Source: Multifurca ochricompacta | Lineage: Eukaryota > Basidiomycota > Agaricomycetes > Russulales > Russulaceae | Reading direction: 5' to 3' | Length of the DNA: 64,000 nucleotides | Assembly: GCA_022496185.1 (NCBI GenBank) | Contig: WTXG01000096.1 | Coordinates: forward strand, 1 to 64,000 | Shown: piece after piece, positions 12,064 to 23,222 of the stretch | How the letters are laid out: each line of letters begins with the position of its first letter | How positions within the stretch are numbered: position 1 is the stretch's first letter | The notes under the pieces: model-generated | Seen by the model: only the letters and a program-made list of their open reading frames with translations | Told to the model about the DNA's origin: nothing | Database searches by the model: none | Program-made: the position numbers and the translations under genes

Positions 12064-15000
12064 GAAGGGTTGGAAGCAAATTGGCTAAGGCGTGCAACAG
12101 CAAAACTAATATAAGGTCTGCTTCCAATCTGCACCCAAAGCAGAGACCCCATTAACTGCTGATACCTCTTAATGTCAGAAGTAGATGCCTGGTCTTCAAA
12201 CTTGACCAAATGAACATCCACACCAGAGGGTAGAGGAGTATATACTGGGTTGGAATCCCCCATTCCAAACCTCTCAACTATGGAAGATACATAGGCTGTC
12301 TGGTCAATGTCCAGTGTCTTGTTAGGACAATCCCTGGTGATGTTAACTCCAAGGTAGGACCGGATTTCACCAAGATTGGTCATCTCATATCAGTTAGATA
12401 GAGAGTCCTTCAGCCATTGAATCTTCTTAGTGGAGGACCCAAGTATAGTGATGTCATCAACATATAAAATGACAAAAAGTGAACCATCCCCCTCTTGGTG
12501 ATGATACACATATACTCCTGCATCAGAGTACATCCAAGTGAAGCTCAGTTCATTAAGAACTGCATGGAATTGCAAGTTCCATGCTCAGGAAGCTTGTTTG
12601 AGGCCATACAGAGCCTTCTGTAGCCTACAAACCTTGGACTCTTGTCTAGCAACAATGAAACCAACTGGTTGCTCCATATAGATCTCCTCATCCAGATCAC
12701 CATGTAGGAATGCTGATTTGACATCCATCTGATGGATTTCCCAATCCTCAAGTGTGGCCAATGCTAATAATAGTCTAAGCAACTCAAATCTGGTGACTGG
12801 GGAGAAAGTTTCATCAAAGTCCACCCCCTCTATTTGGGTGAACCCTTTTGCTACAAGCCTAGCATGAAAGCGTCCATCTGCTTTCAGTTTAAAGACCCAC
12901 TTGGACTTTACAGCCTTTCTACCTTCTGGAAGGTCTTCAAGGTGCCACACTTTAAGTTTTTCTAAGGCATCAATTTCATACTGACATGCCTCAAGCCAAT
13001 CACTGGCATTATCAGACTCCATTGCTTCTTTAAATGTAAGAGGATCCCTATAAGGGGATCCTGCAGCATTGAGTAGATCCATCTGACCAAGTCTGGAGGA
13101 ACCCTGCACAAACTCTGCATTATCCTCATTGTAGAAGTGAGGATTCAGACAACAATTCCAATTGGGATGTGCAGTATCCAAGTCTAAATCTTCTTGGATT
13201 GCCCTATCTTGTCATTCAGAGTGTGGACTTGTCCTCTGAAAGTTAGGTTGAGGAAGTCTGCCTGCAATCCTTTCTGACTTTCTGATTGCACGGGTTCTTT
13301 TAGGAGGGGAGGATGGTTCCATGACTTGTGATGGAGGAGTCTGATATATAGTCTGAGGGTGTGTGGTGTCTACATTATGTGTGGGTGTGGTAGGCTGAGG
13401 TGGTAATTGAGGAGGTACTATGTCCTCCTGTTCCTCTTCTAGGTCTTCCTCATCTTGAGGGGCCTCAGGAACATGTGTAGCAGTTGCTGGTGGTGGCTGG
13501 ACATTGCTACCAGGTAAAGTAAATGAGCCACCTTCACTAGGTTGCTCTATTGATTTATCTGCTCTGTTGTCCTTCACAGAGCAGAATGGGAAGGATCTCT
13601 CATCAAATGTAACATCTCGTGAAGAGATGAGAGACTGGGTATGACTATCCCAAAGTGTATAGCCCTTAGAAGTGGGCTCATACCCAACAAAGATGGCTTC
13701 CCTAGCTTTGGGATCTAATTTATGCCACTTGCCCTCTGGAACATGATAGTAGGCTTTGCATCCAAAGACCTTGAAATACAAGACATCTGGTTTGTTCCCA
13801 ACCAGAAGCTCAAGCAGAGTCTTCCACTTATTAGAACAGATGGGAGTTCTGTTATATATATGACATGCTGTCTTGACAGCACACTCCCAGAAACCAAGAG
13901 ACAGGCCAGCATCATGCAGCATGCTAGTGCCTTTTTCCATAATAGTTCTATTGAATCTCTTGGCCCTTCCATTCTGTTGTGGACTATACGGCATTGTGAG
14001 TTTATGCTCTATGCCAAAATCTTCAAGTGTTGCCTTCAGTGCCTTGTTCACATACTCACCACCACGATCTGTATGAAGACACTTAATTTTATGATTGAAT
14101 TTGTTTTCAAGTAGTGTCTTCAGTTTATGGAAAACTGGTGTAAACAGATCTTTAGACTTCATTGGAACAATTAAGGCATATCTGCTAAAATCATCCAAGA
14201 AGGTGGCAAAGTATAGATTCCCTTGTATTGAACTGCACTGCAAGGGTCCTACAAGATCACTATGAAGGATCTCAAGGGGGGCTGATGTGTGCTTTGAAGA
14301 TGGGGGAAATGGAAGACAATGGGACTTGCCCATTTCACAGCCATAGCATGGCTTGTCTTCCACTTGGCTATTATTAATTCTGAGGCCTTTAACTGCCTCA
14401 GGAGCATATCTCTTCAAGGCTTCTTTAGACATATGGCCCATTCTTTGATGCCAGATTTCAAGTGAGGCAGATGCAGTTGTATGGATACTGTTTAGGATGT
14501 GTTTGCCTAGTACCCAATACAATTTGCCAAACTTCCATGCTTCCACTATAATTTTTTCGCCATATTTAATTGTTGCCTTCTTATTATCAAAGAAGACAGT
14601 TGCCCCTTTTTCTACTAGGGCACTGGCAGAGAGTATTTTATGTCCTCCAGGCATGTGAAGCACATTGCTCAATTCCAAGTCAAAGCCTTGATCCATCCTG
14701 ATGACCACAGTGCCAACTCCATTTGTTTTGACTATGGAGTTGTCACCTAGTGATACTTCATGGGTGGTGTCAACTTTATAGGTATCAAAGTCTTCAAGGT
14801 TGGGACTGAAGTGAGCTGTTGCTCCACTATCAAGCATCCAATAATCTGAGTTGATATCCAGATTATAGGTGTGCACATAAAGGCAAATGTGAGGTGCTTC
14901 TTGCACCTCCTCTATTTTGCCACTACCATTAACTACGGTGGCTATAGTATTTACATGTTGGGCCTCAGCCCTCTTCTTGTGCCCTGCCTTGCCCTTTTTG

Positions 15001-15101
15001 GCATTCTCCAGGTCCTTCTTCTTCTTTGTGCAAGTGTTGGACTTGTGTCCAGGCTTTTGGCAATAGAAGCAGACCACCCCTTGAGAACCAGGGGTAGCAG
15101 C
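12064..15101 (-). pseudogene. copia-1 pol: zinc knuckle, protease, integrase, reverse transcriptase
   Basis: The main coding block of copia-1. From right to left: gag-type knuckle CFYCQKPGHKSNTC (about 15030-15070), protease WMLDSGATAHFS (about 14820-14850), GAG-pre-integrase with CYGCEMGKSHC (about 14320-14350), integrase core with HSDLVGPLQ and DRGGEYV (about 14050-14260), and RT with FLHGDLDEEIYMEQPVGF (about 12660-12710) and ILYVDDITI (about 12440-12470). 13212-15077 is one 621-codon open frame, but the RT part has TGA stops at about 13212, 12583 and 12387. At 12583 and 12387 the young copy reads CGA in the same codon. Arg-to-His, Cys and Trp changes cluster near 13140-13180. The block is cut on the left by gypsy-1 and on the right by a hAT element. 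Confidence 0.93.
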
Positions 15102-16529
15102 TAGGGATCAGCAAGGGTTTTCATACCCACGCGGGTAAGCGCCGCGGGTTTTGATGGGTATGGGTATGGGTATACAACTCCCAACCCGCCAGAAACCCGT
15201 ACCCACGCAGCGGGTTCGGCAGGTATAAGTGGTCATCAGTCATTGACAAGATCAGCAGAAATTTAATGATAAAATACATCTGTAGCAAACAAATGACAAG
15301 ATTTAATTTGATGTATGCTACAGGGTTTCTGTAAATATATTCTAGTGTTATCCTATGAAATATCAAAGCAGATCAACAGTGCAATGTAAAATAAAAGTGT
15401 TATCAGTGATCCACTCTCTTGAAAATCATGATGCAACTGTTTTATTAACACGCAATCAATTCTGCCGGTCTGGCACTATCTAAAATACTCTCTAGACTAC
15501 TTTAGACTATTCTATAATCTAATTATCAAATTAGTTTACTGAAACAAGGCCTGCATGTATCTACAGGCTGCATAGAGCAGCAACTACATTGCATTGCATG
15601 GACCAGCATGTTGGTCTGATCTCCTTCCTATTAAGGAAGGTTGACTTAACAATCATGGCTTTGATTTTCCATTGGTCTGACAAGATTGTGATCATGCATA
15701 GATAACACAACAGAAATGCATTCACAAATTAATTAGATACATAGAATATACATCTAAGATCTGACATATGATCAAATTACATCATTAAACGAGATAATGA
15801 GATAACGTGTTCATTTAATCTAGTAGCTGATATAGTACATCTAAAGTACAAGCCTGTGCCATGCCTGTTCCACAAAATGAAATAAAATAATAATGTAAAT
15901 AAAGAATAAACTTAATCTTCTGAACATAAATCAGCAATTATTGAGGGATCCTGAGTAGCCACAAATGAATGCGTTGTATCCAAGTGCATATCTCCTTGAC
16001 CGGGATGGACCGGGCCGAGTGTCCGAAATGCGCGAAGCAAGTAAAGAACTTGCATGCGTTTCATTTTATGGGTAACCTGGGTATCAAAACAAATATCCAG
16101 GGGTTACCCCTGCCAATAACTATACATTTGTCAATTATTTTTGCATTCTATGTGGTTATCTGACAGGCTTTTCATCAATGTTCTATAACATCAATCTAAT
16201 CATCTTTGTATATTGGGGTGGATTTTAGTTGTGCTTGTATAAAATTGAAACCAGAATAATAAAACAACAATAGAATAATGAATTATCTTAATCTTATGAA
16301 TATAAAACAGGAATCTTTGAAGGATCCTGAGTAGCCACAAATGAACACGTTGTGTATCTCCTTGACCAGGATGTCCCGGGCCGGTTATCCGAAATGCGTG
16401 ATGCAAGCAAAGAACTTGCACGCGTTTACACACAGGTAACCCACGGGTTACCTGTACCCGTAGCGATGGGTATGGGTACAGGTACAGGTACCAATGAAGA
16501 TACCCGGGGGTTACCCCTGCTATTCACTA
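15102..16529. mobile_element. Non-autonomous hAT element, ACCCG-rich family
   Basis: 1428 bp with the 8-bp duplication GTAGCAGC at 15094-15101 and 16530-16537. Ends are TAGGGATCAGCAAGGG and (other strand) TAGTGAATAGCAGGGG, an imperfect inverted pair. Both subterminal arms are rich in ACCCG/GGGTA repeats. No transposase ORF. Related copies: 28522-29956, 36121-37563, 51624-53060. Confidence 0.93.
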
Positions 16530-16647
16530 GTAGCAGCAGGAAGTGGTGATAAATTTGTATTTTTTGGTTTTGATTTGACAGGTGCAGCCTTAGATAGGAC
16601 TGCACTACCACTTCCTGAGGGACCTGCCAGATGACTTTCCTCATTTA

Positions 16648-18240
16648 CAGTGGCTCAAAAAACTGTCCACATGTTTTGAACCTTTGTACAAATGCATATA
16701 CTACAAAGTAACCAAAAGGAATGAAGCCAAGGTGGGAGTGTATGAAATGTAGCCTAGATTCAGGGCTTTCCAATGGACCTTGGTTCATAAGATTCTATGA
16801 AGACGTGATTAAGATATCAACCATTCAATCTGCTTCATCATGTGGACAGTTTTTTGAGCTGCCTTTTTAATCCACTATCTGGCCAATTACTACTTTATTT
16901 CACCCCTTTTTGCCTTGGTAACTCCTTGAATCCTTTTAGTCATCCTTTCTATAACTTTTTGCCATCATTCTGGTGCATTTTTATTCCACTCCTCCACCAC
17001 TGTCCCCTGCAACTCAGGTATCCCCTTGACTGGTTAAGATCCTTCTTCAGATCCACCCAGAGGTGTCCAATGGGGCTAATATTTCAAGGGATTGGGCTGT
17101 CCATACCAGGGTTCAATATTCTTGTCTTTAAACCACTGGTTTGCCTTCTTGGAATTGTGTTTTGGGTCATTGTCCCACTGAAACATGCTTTCACCCTCCA
17201 CCATTTCTAACTTTTCAAACCTTTCCACCACTCCACCATCCAAAATATCATAGTACTGGCATGGATTCATGATCCCCTGAACCCCTGTAAGCATTCCTAG
17301 TCCATTTCACCCCATACAAGCCCCATACCATAAGTTCTTCCTCCTCCATGCTTGACTGTCAGGGTGGTGGTTCTGTCAGAGAGTGGTTACCATAAGAATT
17401 GGACAGTGGATGACTGGAAAAGGATCTTGTGGTCAGGTGAGACTATAATGAACAGAATTGGTTCAGACAGAAGGAGCTATACTTGGAAAAATAAGGGAGA
17501 ACCACCCTCTGACAGAACCACCACTCCAACAGTCAAGCATGGAGGAGGAAGAACTTATGGTATGGGGCTTGTATGGGGTGAAATGGACTAGGAATGCTTA
17601 CAGGGGTTCAGGGGATCATGAATCCATGCCAGTACTATGATATTTTGGATGGTGGAGTGGTGGAAAGGTTTGAAAAGTTAGAAATGGTGGAGGGTGAAAG
17701 CATGTTTCAGTGGGACAATGACCCAAAACACAATTCCAAGAAGGCAAACCAGTGGTTTAAAGACAAGAATATTGAACCCTGGTATGGACAGCCCAATCCC
17801 TTGAAATATTAGCCCCATTGGACACCTCTGGGTGGATCTGAAGAAGGATCTTAACCAGTCAAGGGGATACCTGAGTTGCAGGGGACAGTGGTGGAGGAGT
17901 GGAATAAAAATGCACCAGAATGATGGCAAAAAGTTATAGAAAGGATGACTAAAAGGATTCAAGGAGTTACCAAGGCAAAAAGGGGTGAAATAAAGTAGTA
18001 ATTGGCCAGATAGTGGATTAAAAAGGCAGCTCAAAAAACTGTCCACATGATGAAGCAGATTGAATGGTTGATATCTTAATCACGTCTTCATAGAATCTTA
18101 TGAACCAAGGTCCATTGGAAAGCCCTGAATCTAGGCTACATTTCATACACTCCCACCTTGGCTTCATTCCTTTTGGTTACTTTGTAGTATATGCATTTGT
18201 ACAAAGGTTCAAAACATGTGGACAGTTTTTTGAGCCACTG
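16648..18240. mobile_element. Palindromic Tc1/mariner derivative
   Basis: 1593 bp with TA on both sides (16646-16647 and 18241-18242). The ends CAGTGGCTCAAAAAACTG are typical Tc1/mariner inverted repeats. Instead of short terminal repeats, the element is a near-perfect inverted repeat: arms 16648-17387 and 17501-18240 (740 bp each) around a 113-bp spacer. Each arm carries the 3' half of a transposase gene, so there is no N-terminal DNA-binding half. The two arms encode identical 72- and 122-codon open stretches, so they are recent or kept alike by gene conversion. Confidence 0.92.
17388..18020 (+). pseudogene. Tc1/mariner transposase, C-terminal half, broken
   Basis: The frame starting in the spacer reads WTVDDWKRILWSGETIMNRI and then TPTVKHGGG, matching the second catalytic stretch of Tc1-type DDE transposases. 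Downstream in another frame is FQWDNDPKHNSKKANQWF, which holds the next conserved aspartate block. Stops and frameshifts separate these. A mirror copy of the part after 17501 runs on the minus strand in the left arm. The N-terminal helix-turn-helix domains are missing. It cannot make an active enzyme. Confidence 0.85.
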
Positions 18241-18455
18241 TAGGAACCTCTGCACAAGGTCCTGAGGTGAAAGATGCTCTGGATCGCCAGAGGCTAGTAT
18301 AGAGCTGGCAATGGCACTGTAGGAGTCAGGGAGAGCCTTCAATAGAATGAAGCTCATTTGGAGGTCATTGACCTCCATCCCATTCTCCCTTAGGGTACTC
18401 CTGGCATCTAGAACCTTTTGTAATTGGGTTCTAAATGTCTGTCCTTCATCAAGAT

Positions 18456-18957
18456 TAGTGATGTGCCTGGCCTGGCTCAAAGCCGGAAGCCGGGCCAAGC
18501 CGGGCCTGTTTGGGCCGGGCCAAGCCAGGCCGTTGTGATGGCCCAGCAAGGGCTTTGGCCTGGCTCAGAGAAGTTAAAAGCCAAAGCCGCTGGCTCAGGC
18601 TGCGGCTTTCAACAGCACATACAAGTGCAATAGCAATCGTCAAAATCAGTAGAAATCAGATCACAAAGTGGTTGATTTTGGTCATGTGATCATGTTTATT
18701 GCGGCATTTCAAACTTTTTCTTCGATATAGCTTTGCAATATGTAACACACTAAGTCATATTTGGATTAGCTGAACTATAACTACTAGTTATATGTCATAA
18801 AATTTTCTCTGCCAAAAGCCGCGGCTTGGGCCAAGCCGGGCCAGGGCCAAGCCGTCTGTGGCGGCTTTGGCTCGGCCCAGAGTTTAGGAAAGCCGGAGCC
18901 GCCTCAGGCCAAGCCAAAGCCGCGGCTTTTGGGCCAAGCCAGGCCGGAACATCACTA
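18456..18957. mobile_element. Short hAT element (MITE), GCC-rich family
   Basis: 502 bp with the 8-bp duplication ATCAAGAT at 18448-18455 and 18958-18965. Ends are TAGTGATGTGCCTGGCC and TAGTGATGTTCCGGCC. Subterminal arms are packed with GGCC/AGCC repeats. A near-identical inverted copy is at 38771-39271. The empty site is visible in the paralogous gag at about 21490-21510. Confidence 0.95.
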
Positions 18958-19998
18958 ATCAAGATGGAAGGACACCAGGGCAAGCCACAGATTATATGTG
19001 GCCATGCTACCTACAGAGCCATAGAGCCACTCCAACTTATTATACTTCTCACTAAGAGAAGGATAATTGGCATCAGAAGCTACTTGTGAGTAGACTTCTT
19101 GGGTAATGTGAAGAAAGAGGAGCCCAATAAGCATTTCCTCTTCTCCCATCCATTCCCTGAGGATGGGGTCAATGACTTCCTTTTGCATCTTCTCCTTTTC
19201 CTCTTTATCCTCTGGGAGGAGGGGCATGTCAGGGTAGGGCATAATTATGTGCCTCCTGAGCCCATTCATCCTCAAGAGGGCATTGAAGTTGGCAGACCAA
19301 ACCTGCCAGTTGGAGCCATCCAGGCATTCCATTTTGGAGGAGGGAGGGAAGACAATCAAAGATGGCATTTTGAGATGTTATAAGTGTTCCTGGTTCCAAG
19401 GAGCAATTAGAACCAGTGCCCAGGTCTCACTTAAGAGTGCCACCCCCTACTGTGGCACTATGCTTCAGAACCTAAGAAGGTCCTGCCTTTGTTGTGTGAC
19501 TTTCTAGGTATAGTAAAGCTGTCTAATGCAATCCTGCAACTAGACATAAGCTCTGGTAGACTAGCCAGAGTGTCTAGTGTAATCAGGACTGGGAGTCATG
19601 TCATGGAGGAGCCAACCGCAAGTTCCACTAGAGACAAAGGGTGTAGAGCCCTTCCTCTAGTGCTGGTGGTGGAGTCCATGATTAAGCCCTAGATGATTGG
19701 GGCCATGACTAAGTAGATTTCTAGTCTGTCTCTGGTAGGGCATGGTTACCCTACAAAGGCAACAAATACTTATGCCCAGAGATGAAGACTATATCTACTA
19801 TGTATAGACTATAGTAGTGCAGCCTACTTGTATTGAGCCCAAGCATCATGGGAGTGACTACCCATGCCTTGTTCTAGACCCTAAACTCCACATGCAGGTT
19901 GCTAAACCTGGCTTACAGATAGAGCCAAGCATTGACTGGACTTAAAGCCACAAGCTTCTGGCTATAGGCCTACTAAGACTATCTATGGGACAAAGACC

Positions 19999-20511
19999 TG
20001 TCAAACAATTATGCTGCTGGTTATACTGACTGTGGTTAGTAGCGGTGAGGCTAGAAAACAGATAGTACTTCAGAGGTAGAAGAACTCTATATTAACTATA
20101 CTACTGACCTAGAAAACAGATAGTCTACATAAGACGGTTAGTTAAAGGTATAAGATCAGTATAGTAAAAGAATGACTTACACTTCAGAGGTAGAAGAACT
20201 CTGAAGTGAAAGAGATGAAACAGACACCCTTATATACCCATAGGGGCCAGGGGAAATGGTCTGTGCGCACTGGGAATAAGTCCACAAGTGCCGGACAATA
20301 AACAGAGAGGGATAAAGGCCATTGGCCAAAGAGATATCACATGCTTACTGTGCATTACTAAGTCCATCACTAATCAGCTGAGTAAGAAGGGAAAGAAGTG
20401 TAATAAAGATAACATAAAAAGTCCGATACTCCGGAATCTAATCTAATCTAATCTACAGCTGAAGCGAACCTTAGATGCCTGAAGCATCTCCAGACACATC
20501 CTGTGTCAACA
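19999..20511 (-). repeat. Solo copia LTR in the copia-1 leader
   Basis: 513 bp, minus orientation (starts TGTTGACAC at 20511, ends GTTTGACA at 19999). Duplication AGACC at 19994-19998 and 20512-20516. Contains a TATATA box and short repeats around ACTTCAGAGGTAGAAG. Confidence 0.92.
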
Positions 20512-20810
20512 AGACCCAGCTACAACTAAGAAATTACTAATACCTAGTGTGCACTCAAGGAGCTCAAGGTGTTTCACCTGCTTAGGGTCCCTCATCACCT
20601 TTTGCAAGAACCCTGAAGGGCTAGCCAAACAGTTCAGGATGAGCAGTAAACTGTGTCATCCTGTGGGGTGTTAAGGTGCACAGACAGTAAATAAAAAGCT
20701 CACAGGAAGAAGCTGGTGGGAAAGACTTTGAAGCTTTTGAGAGCTTGGTGTGCAAGAGCAAGTTGGGCTGTGATGAACAAAGGGAATCGAAACAGTCAGT
20801 ATGAGTGGCA

Positions 20811-20822
20811 GGGCCCATAACC
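20811..20822 (-). other. copia-1 primer binding site
   Basis: Reads GGTTATGGGCCC on the minus strand, directly next to the 5' LTR. This is complementary to the anticodon arm of initiator tRNA-Met, the half-tRNA priming used by Drosophila copia. Confidence 0.7.
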
Positions 20823-21334
20823 TGTCAAACAATCAAGCTGCTGGTTATACTGACTGTGGTTAGTAGCATGTTAGGCTAGAAAAGACAAGTAACTTCAGAG
20901 GTAGAAGGAACTCTATATTACTACACTACTGACCTAGAAAAGACAAGTACTATACAAAGCGTTAGTCTAAAGGAAGTAGAGAGTAAAGTAAATGGGACTT
21001 ACACTTCAGAGGTAGAAGGAACTCTGAAGTGTAAGAGATGAAACAGACACCCTTATATACCCATGGGGGCCAGGGGAAATGGTCTGTGCACACTGGGAAT
21101 AAGTCCACAAGTGCTGGACAATAAGGAATGAGGGACAAAGGCCATTGGCCAAAGGAGAATCACATGCTATACTGTGCATTACTAAGTACATCACTAATAG
21201 CTGAGTAAGGTGAGAAAGAAATGTAATAAAGATATTGTAAAAAGTCCGATACTCCGGAACATAATCTAATCTTATCTACAGCTAAAGCAATCCTTAGATG
21301 CCTGAAGCATCTCCAGACACATCCTGTGTCAACA
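20823..21334 (-). repeat. 5' LTR of copia-1
   Basis: 512 bp, TGTTGACAC start at 21334 and TTTGACA end at 20823, followed by the primer binding site. Same family as the solo LTRs in this window. Confidence 0.9.
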
Positions 21335-21917
21335 GCCAGAGGCTAGTATAGAACCAGCAATGGCACTGTAGGAGTCAGGGAGAGCCTTCAATAGAATGAA
21401 GCTCATCTGGAGGTCATTAACCTCCATCCTGTTCTCCCTAAGGGTACTCCTGGCATCTAGAACCTTTTGTAATTGGGTTCTAAATGTCTGTCCTTCATCA
21501 AGATGGAAGGACACCAGGGCAAGCCACAGATTATATGTGGCCATGCTTCCTACAGAGCCATAAAGCTGTTCCAACTTATTATACTTCTCACTAAGAGAAG
21601 GATAATGGGCATCAGAGGCTACTTGGGAGTAGACCTCTTGGGTGACATTAAGAAAGAGGAGCCTGATAAGCATTTCCTCTTCACCCATCCATTCCCTAAG
21701 GATAGGGTCAATTACTTCTTTTTGCATTTTCTCCTTTTCCTCCTTTTCCTCAGGGAGGAGGGGCATGTCAGGGAAGGCAAAAGTAATGTGCCTCCTGAGC
21801 CTGTTCATCCTCAGAAGGGCATTGAAGTTGGCAGACCAAACTTGCCAGTTTGACCCATCAAGTCACTCCATCTTGGAGGAGGGAGGGAAGACAATTGAGG
21901 ATGGCATTTTGAGATGT
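21335..21917 (-). pseudogene. copia-3 gag, N-terminal part
   Basis: Open from about 21808 (MNRLRRHITFAFPDMPLL) to 21335, with the N-terminal start further right near 21910 separated by a stop. It aligns with copia-1 gag at 18241-19368, including KEVIDPILREWMGEEEML and EVNDLQMSFILLKALPDS, and has no insertion in this part. It breaks off at ASGC, where copia-1 begins. Fragment only. Confidence 0.88.
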
Positions 21918-22003
21918 TATATGAAAGTTCCTGGTTCCAAGGAGCAATTAGAACCAGTGCCCAGGTCTCGCTTAAGAGTGCCACCCCATACTGTGGTGCT
22001 ATG

Positions 22004-23222
22004 TAGTGATGTGCACGGCTCGGCTCAAAGCCGTAAGCTGGCCGTTTCTGAGCCGGAAAAAGCCGGGCCGACATAGGCCGTGAAAACGGCTTCCAGCGGC
22101 CCATGGCTCAGGCTTAAGGTTTGGAAAGCCTGAAGCCGCGGCTTAGGCCGCGGCTTTTGGTGGCTGAGTCATGCTTTCTATCCGGATTTTTGCAAACTGT
22201 TGAACCAGAATACCAGTACAGAGATAGCAACATAATTGTGATTGTGTTTAGATAAAACAATTGATGAGATAAAAACATGTCTCACATTAATTAAAATACT
22301 AAGTATATACATCTCAGACTGATCATGCGATTAAATCACATTGCAAGATAATACATTTGTTTACTTTAACTTAGTAGCTGATATAGTACATGTCCTGGAT
22401 GCGCATTTTTTGGCATCCCAGACCAATTGAAAACCATCCTGAGGGTGTCATGCGATTGCGTGTCTTGCAGAGTCAACCTTCTTAGACTTAGATAAGATAA
22501 GAAGGAGTTTGGACCGATCTGACCCAGTCCACGCGATGCCAAGTAGTCGCTGCCCTATGCATGGACACTGATAGATACACGCGGCCTTTGTTTGAGTAAT
22601 ACAATTTGATGATTTGATTATAGAGTGATCTAAAGTAGTCTAGTATGTATTTTAGATAATGCCAGACTGGCAGAAACGATTGTGCGTTAATAAACAAGAT
22701 GTGTCAGGGTACTTAGAAGAGTAAGCCACTGATAACTAATAAGATTTACATCGCATGCTCGATCGGCTTTGGTATTTCATAGAATAGTACTAGAACTTAT
22801 TTAAAGGTCTATTCTTGCTGGATTTTCACTCTTAGTTTCACCATGATCTCAACATCTTATCTTATCTACATAGCAAGCATGGGATAGAAGCACCTGTTAA
22901 AAACACTTGTTATTGATACAAGCTAAACTAAGACAATTTATGTTACATGAGTTAAATAGGAGACATAATATGGCAGAAGGCCAAAGCAGTGGCCAGGGGT
23001 TGATATAATGTAAACTACAAGTCCTTCAGAAATGCAGAGTAAAAGCGATCAGAAGATCCAAATCCAAACTAAAACTTGTAAAGCTGCGGCTTGGGCCTAA
23101 GCCAGGCCTAAGCCGGCCGGAAGCTGTCGCTACGGCCCAGGCTTGAGTTTTGACAAGCCTGAGTTGCTAAAAGCCGAGCCTAAGCCACGGCTTCAGGCCG
23201 AGCCGGGGCCATCACAACACTA
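22004..23222. mobile_element. Large hAT element, GCC-rich arms
   Basis: 1219 bp with the 8-bp duplication GTGCTATG at 21996-22003 and 23223-23230. Ends TAGTGATGTGCACGG and TAGTGTTGTGATGG. The arms are AGCC/GGCC rich like 18456-18957, but the interior (about 22190-22860) is homologous to the interior of the ACCCG-rich hAT elements. No transposase. Confidence 0.93.

Larger units (their letters stand above)
16530..19368 (-). pseudogene. copia-1 gag, split by two insertions
   Basis: The gag of copia-1, starting at the ATG at 19368 (first residues MPSLIVFPPSSK). It is present as 18966-19368, 18241-18455 and 16538-16645. The sequence matches gag at 21335-21808 and the broken gag at 56852-57660, for example LDGSNWQ near the start and NDLQMSFILLKALPDSYSAI later. 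This is the capsid-type protein that packages copia RNA. A GCC-rich hAT element (18456-18957) and a Tc1 element (16648-18240) interrupt it; removing both with one copy of each duplication restores the alignment. Its zinc knuckle lies beyond the hAT element at about 15050. Confidence 0.9.
19369..20822 (-). other. copia-1 leader (5' untranslated region)
   Basis: Non-coding stretch between the 5' LTR and the gag ATG. It matches the leader of the young copia (55919-56851) in several blocks. A solo LTR interrupts it at 19999-20511. I see no ORF that looks real. Confidence 0.8.
1..21334 (-). mobile_element. Ty1/copia element copia-1, decayed, 3' end beyond the window
   Basis: An old copia element read right to left: 5' LTR 20823-21334, primer binding site 20811-20822, leader, gag (start 19368), zinc knuckle, protease, integrase and reverse transcriptase to 12064, then RNase H at 1-363. 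The 3' LTR must lie left of the window. Order and sequence match the young copy at 55418-61963. It is split by gypsy-1 (364-12063), a hAT element (15102-16529), a palindromic Tc1 element (16648-18240), a GCC-rich hAT element (18456-18957) and a solo LTR (19999-20511), each with an exact target duplication. Many stops and CpG transitions make it non-functional. The sequence right of its 5' LTR is the gag of another copia copy, so copia-1 probably inserted into that element; the duplication cannot be checked because the left end is missing. Confidence 0.9.

Noticed and set aside
13722..14114. 130-codon plus-strand ORF in copia-1
   Set aside because: Antisense shadow of the copia-1 integrase.
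15120..15220. Telomere-like ACCCG/GGGTA runs
   Set aside because: They are short, mirrored, inside 8-bp-flanked elements and repeated many times internally; not a chromosome end.
15121..15366. 81-codon ORF (MIFHRITLEYIYRNPVAYIK...) repeated at 28541, 37299 and 52796
   Set aside because: It recurs because the hAT element recurs. It has no domain, crosses the ACCCG-rich arm, and is missing or altered in shorter copies. Conservation is that of the DNA repeat.
16842..17210. 122-codon ORF found twice (16842-17210 plus, 17678-18046 minus)
   Set aside because: It is the antisense of the transposase region in each arm of the palindrome; no protein family resemblance.
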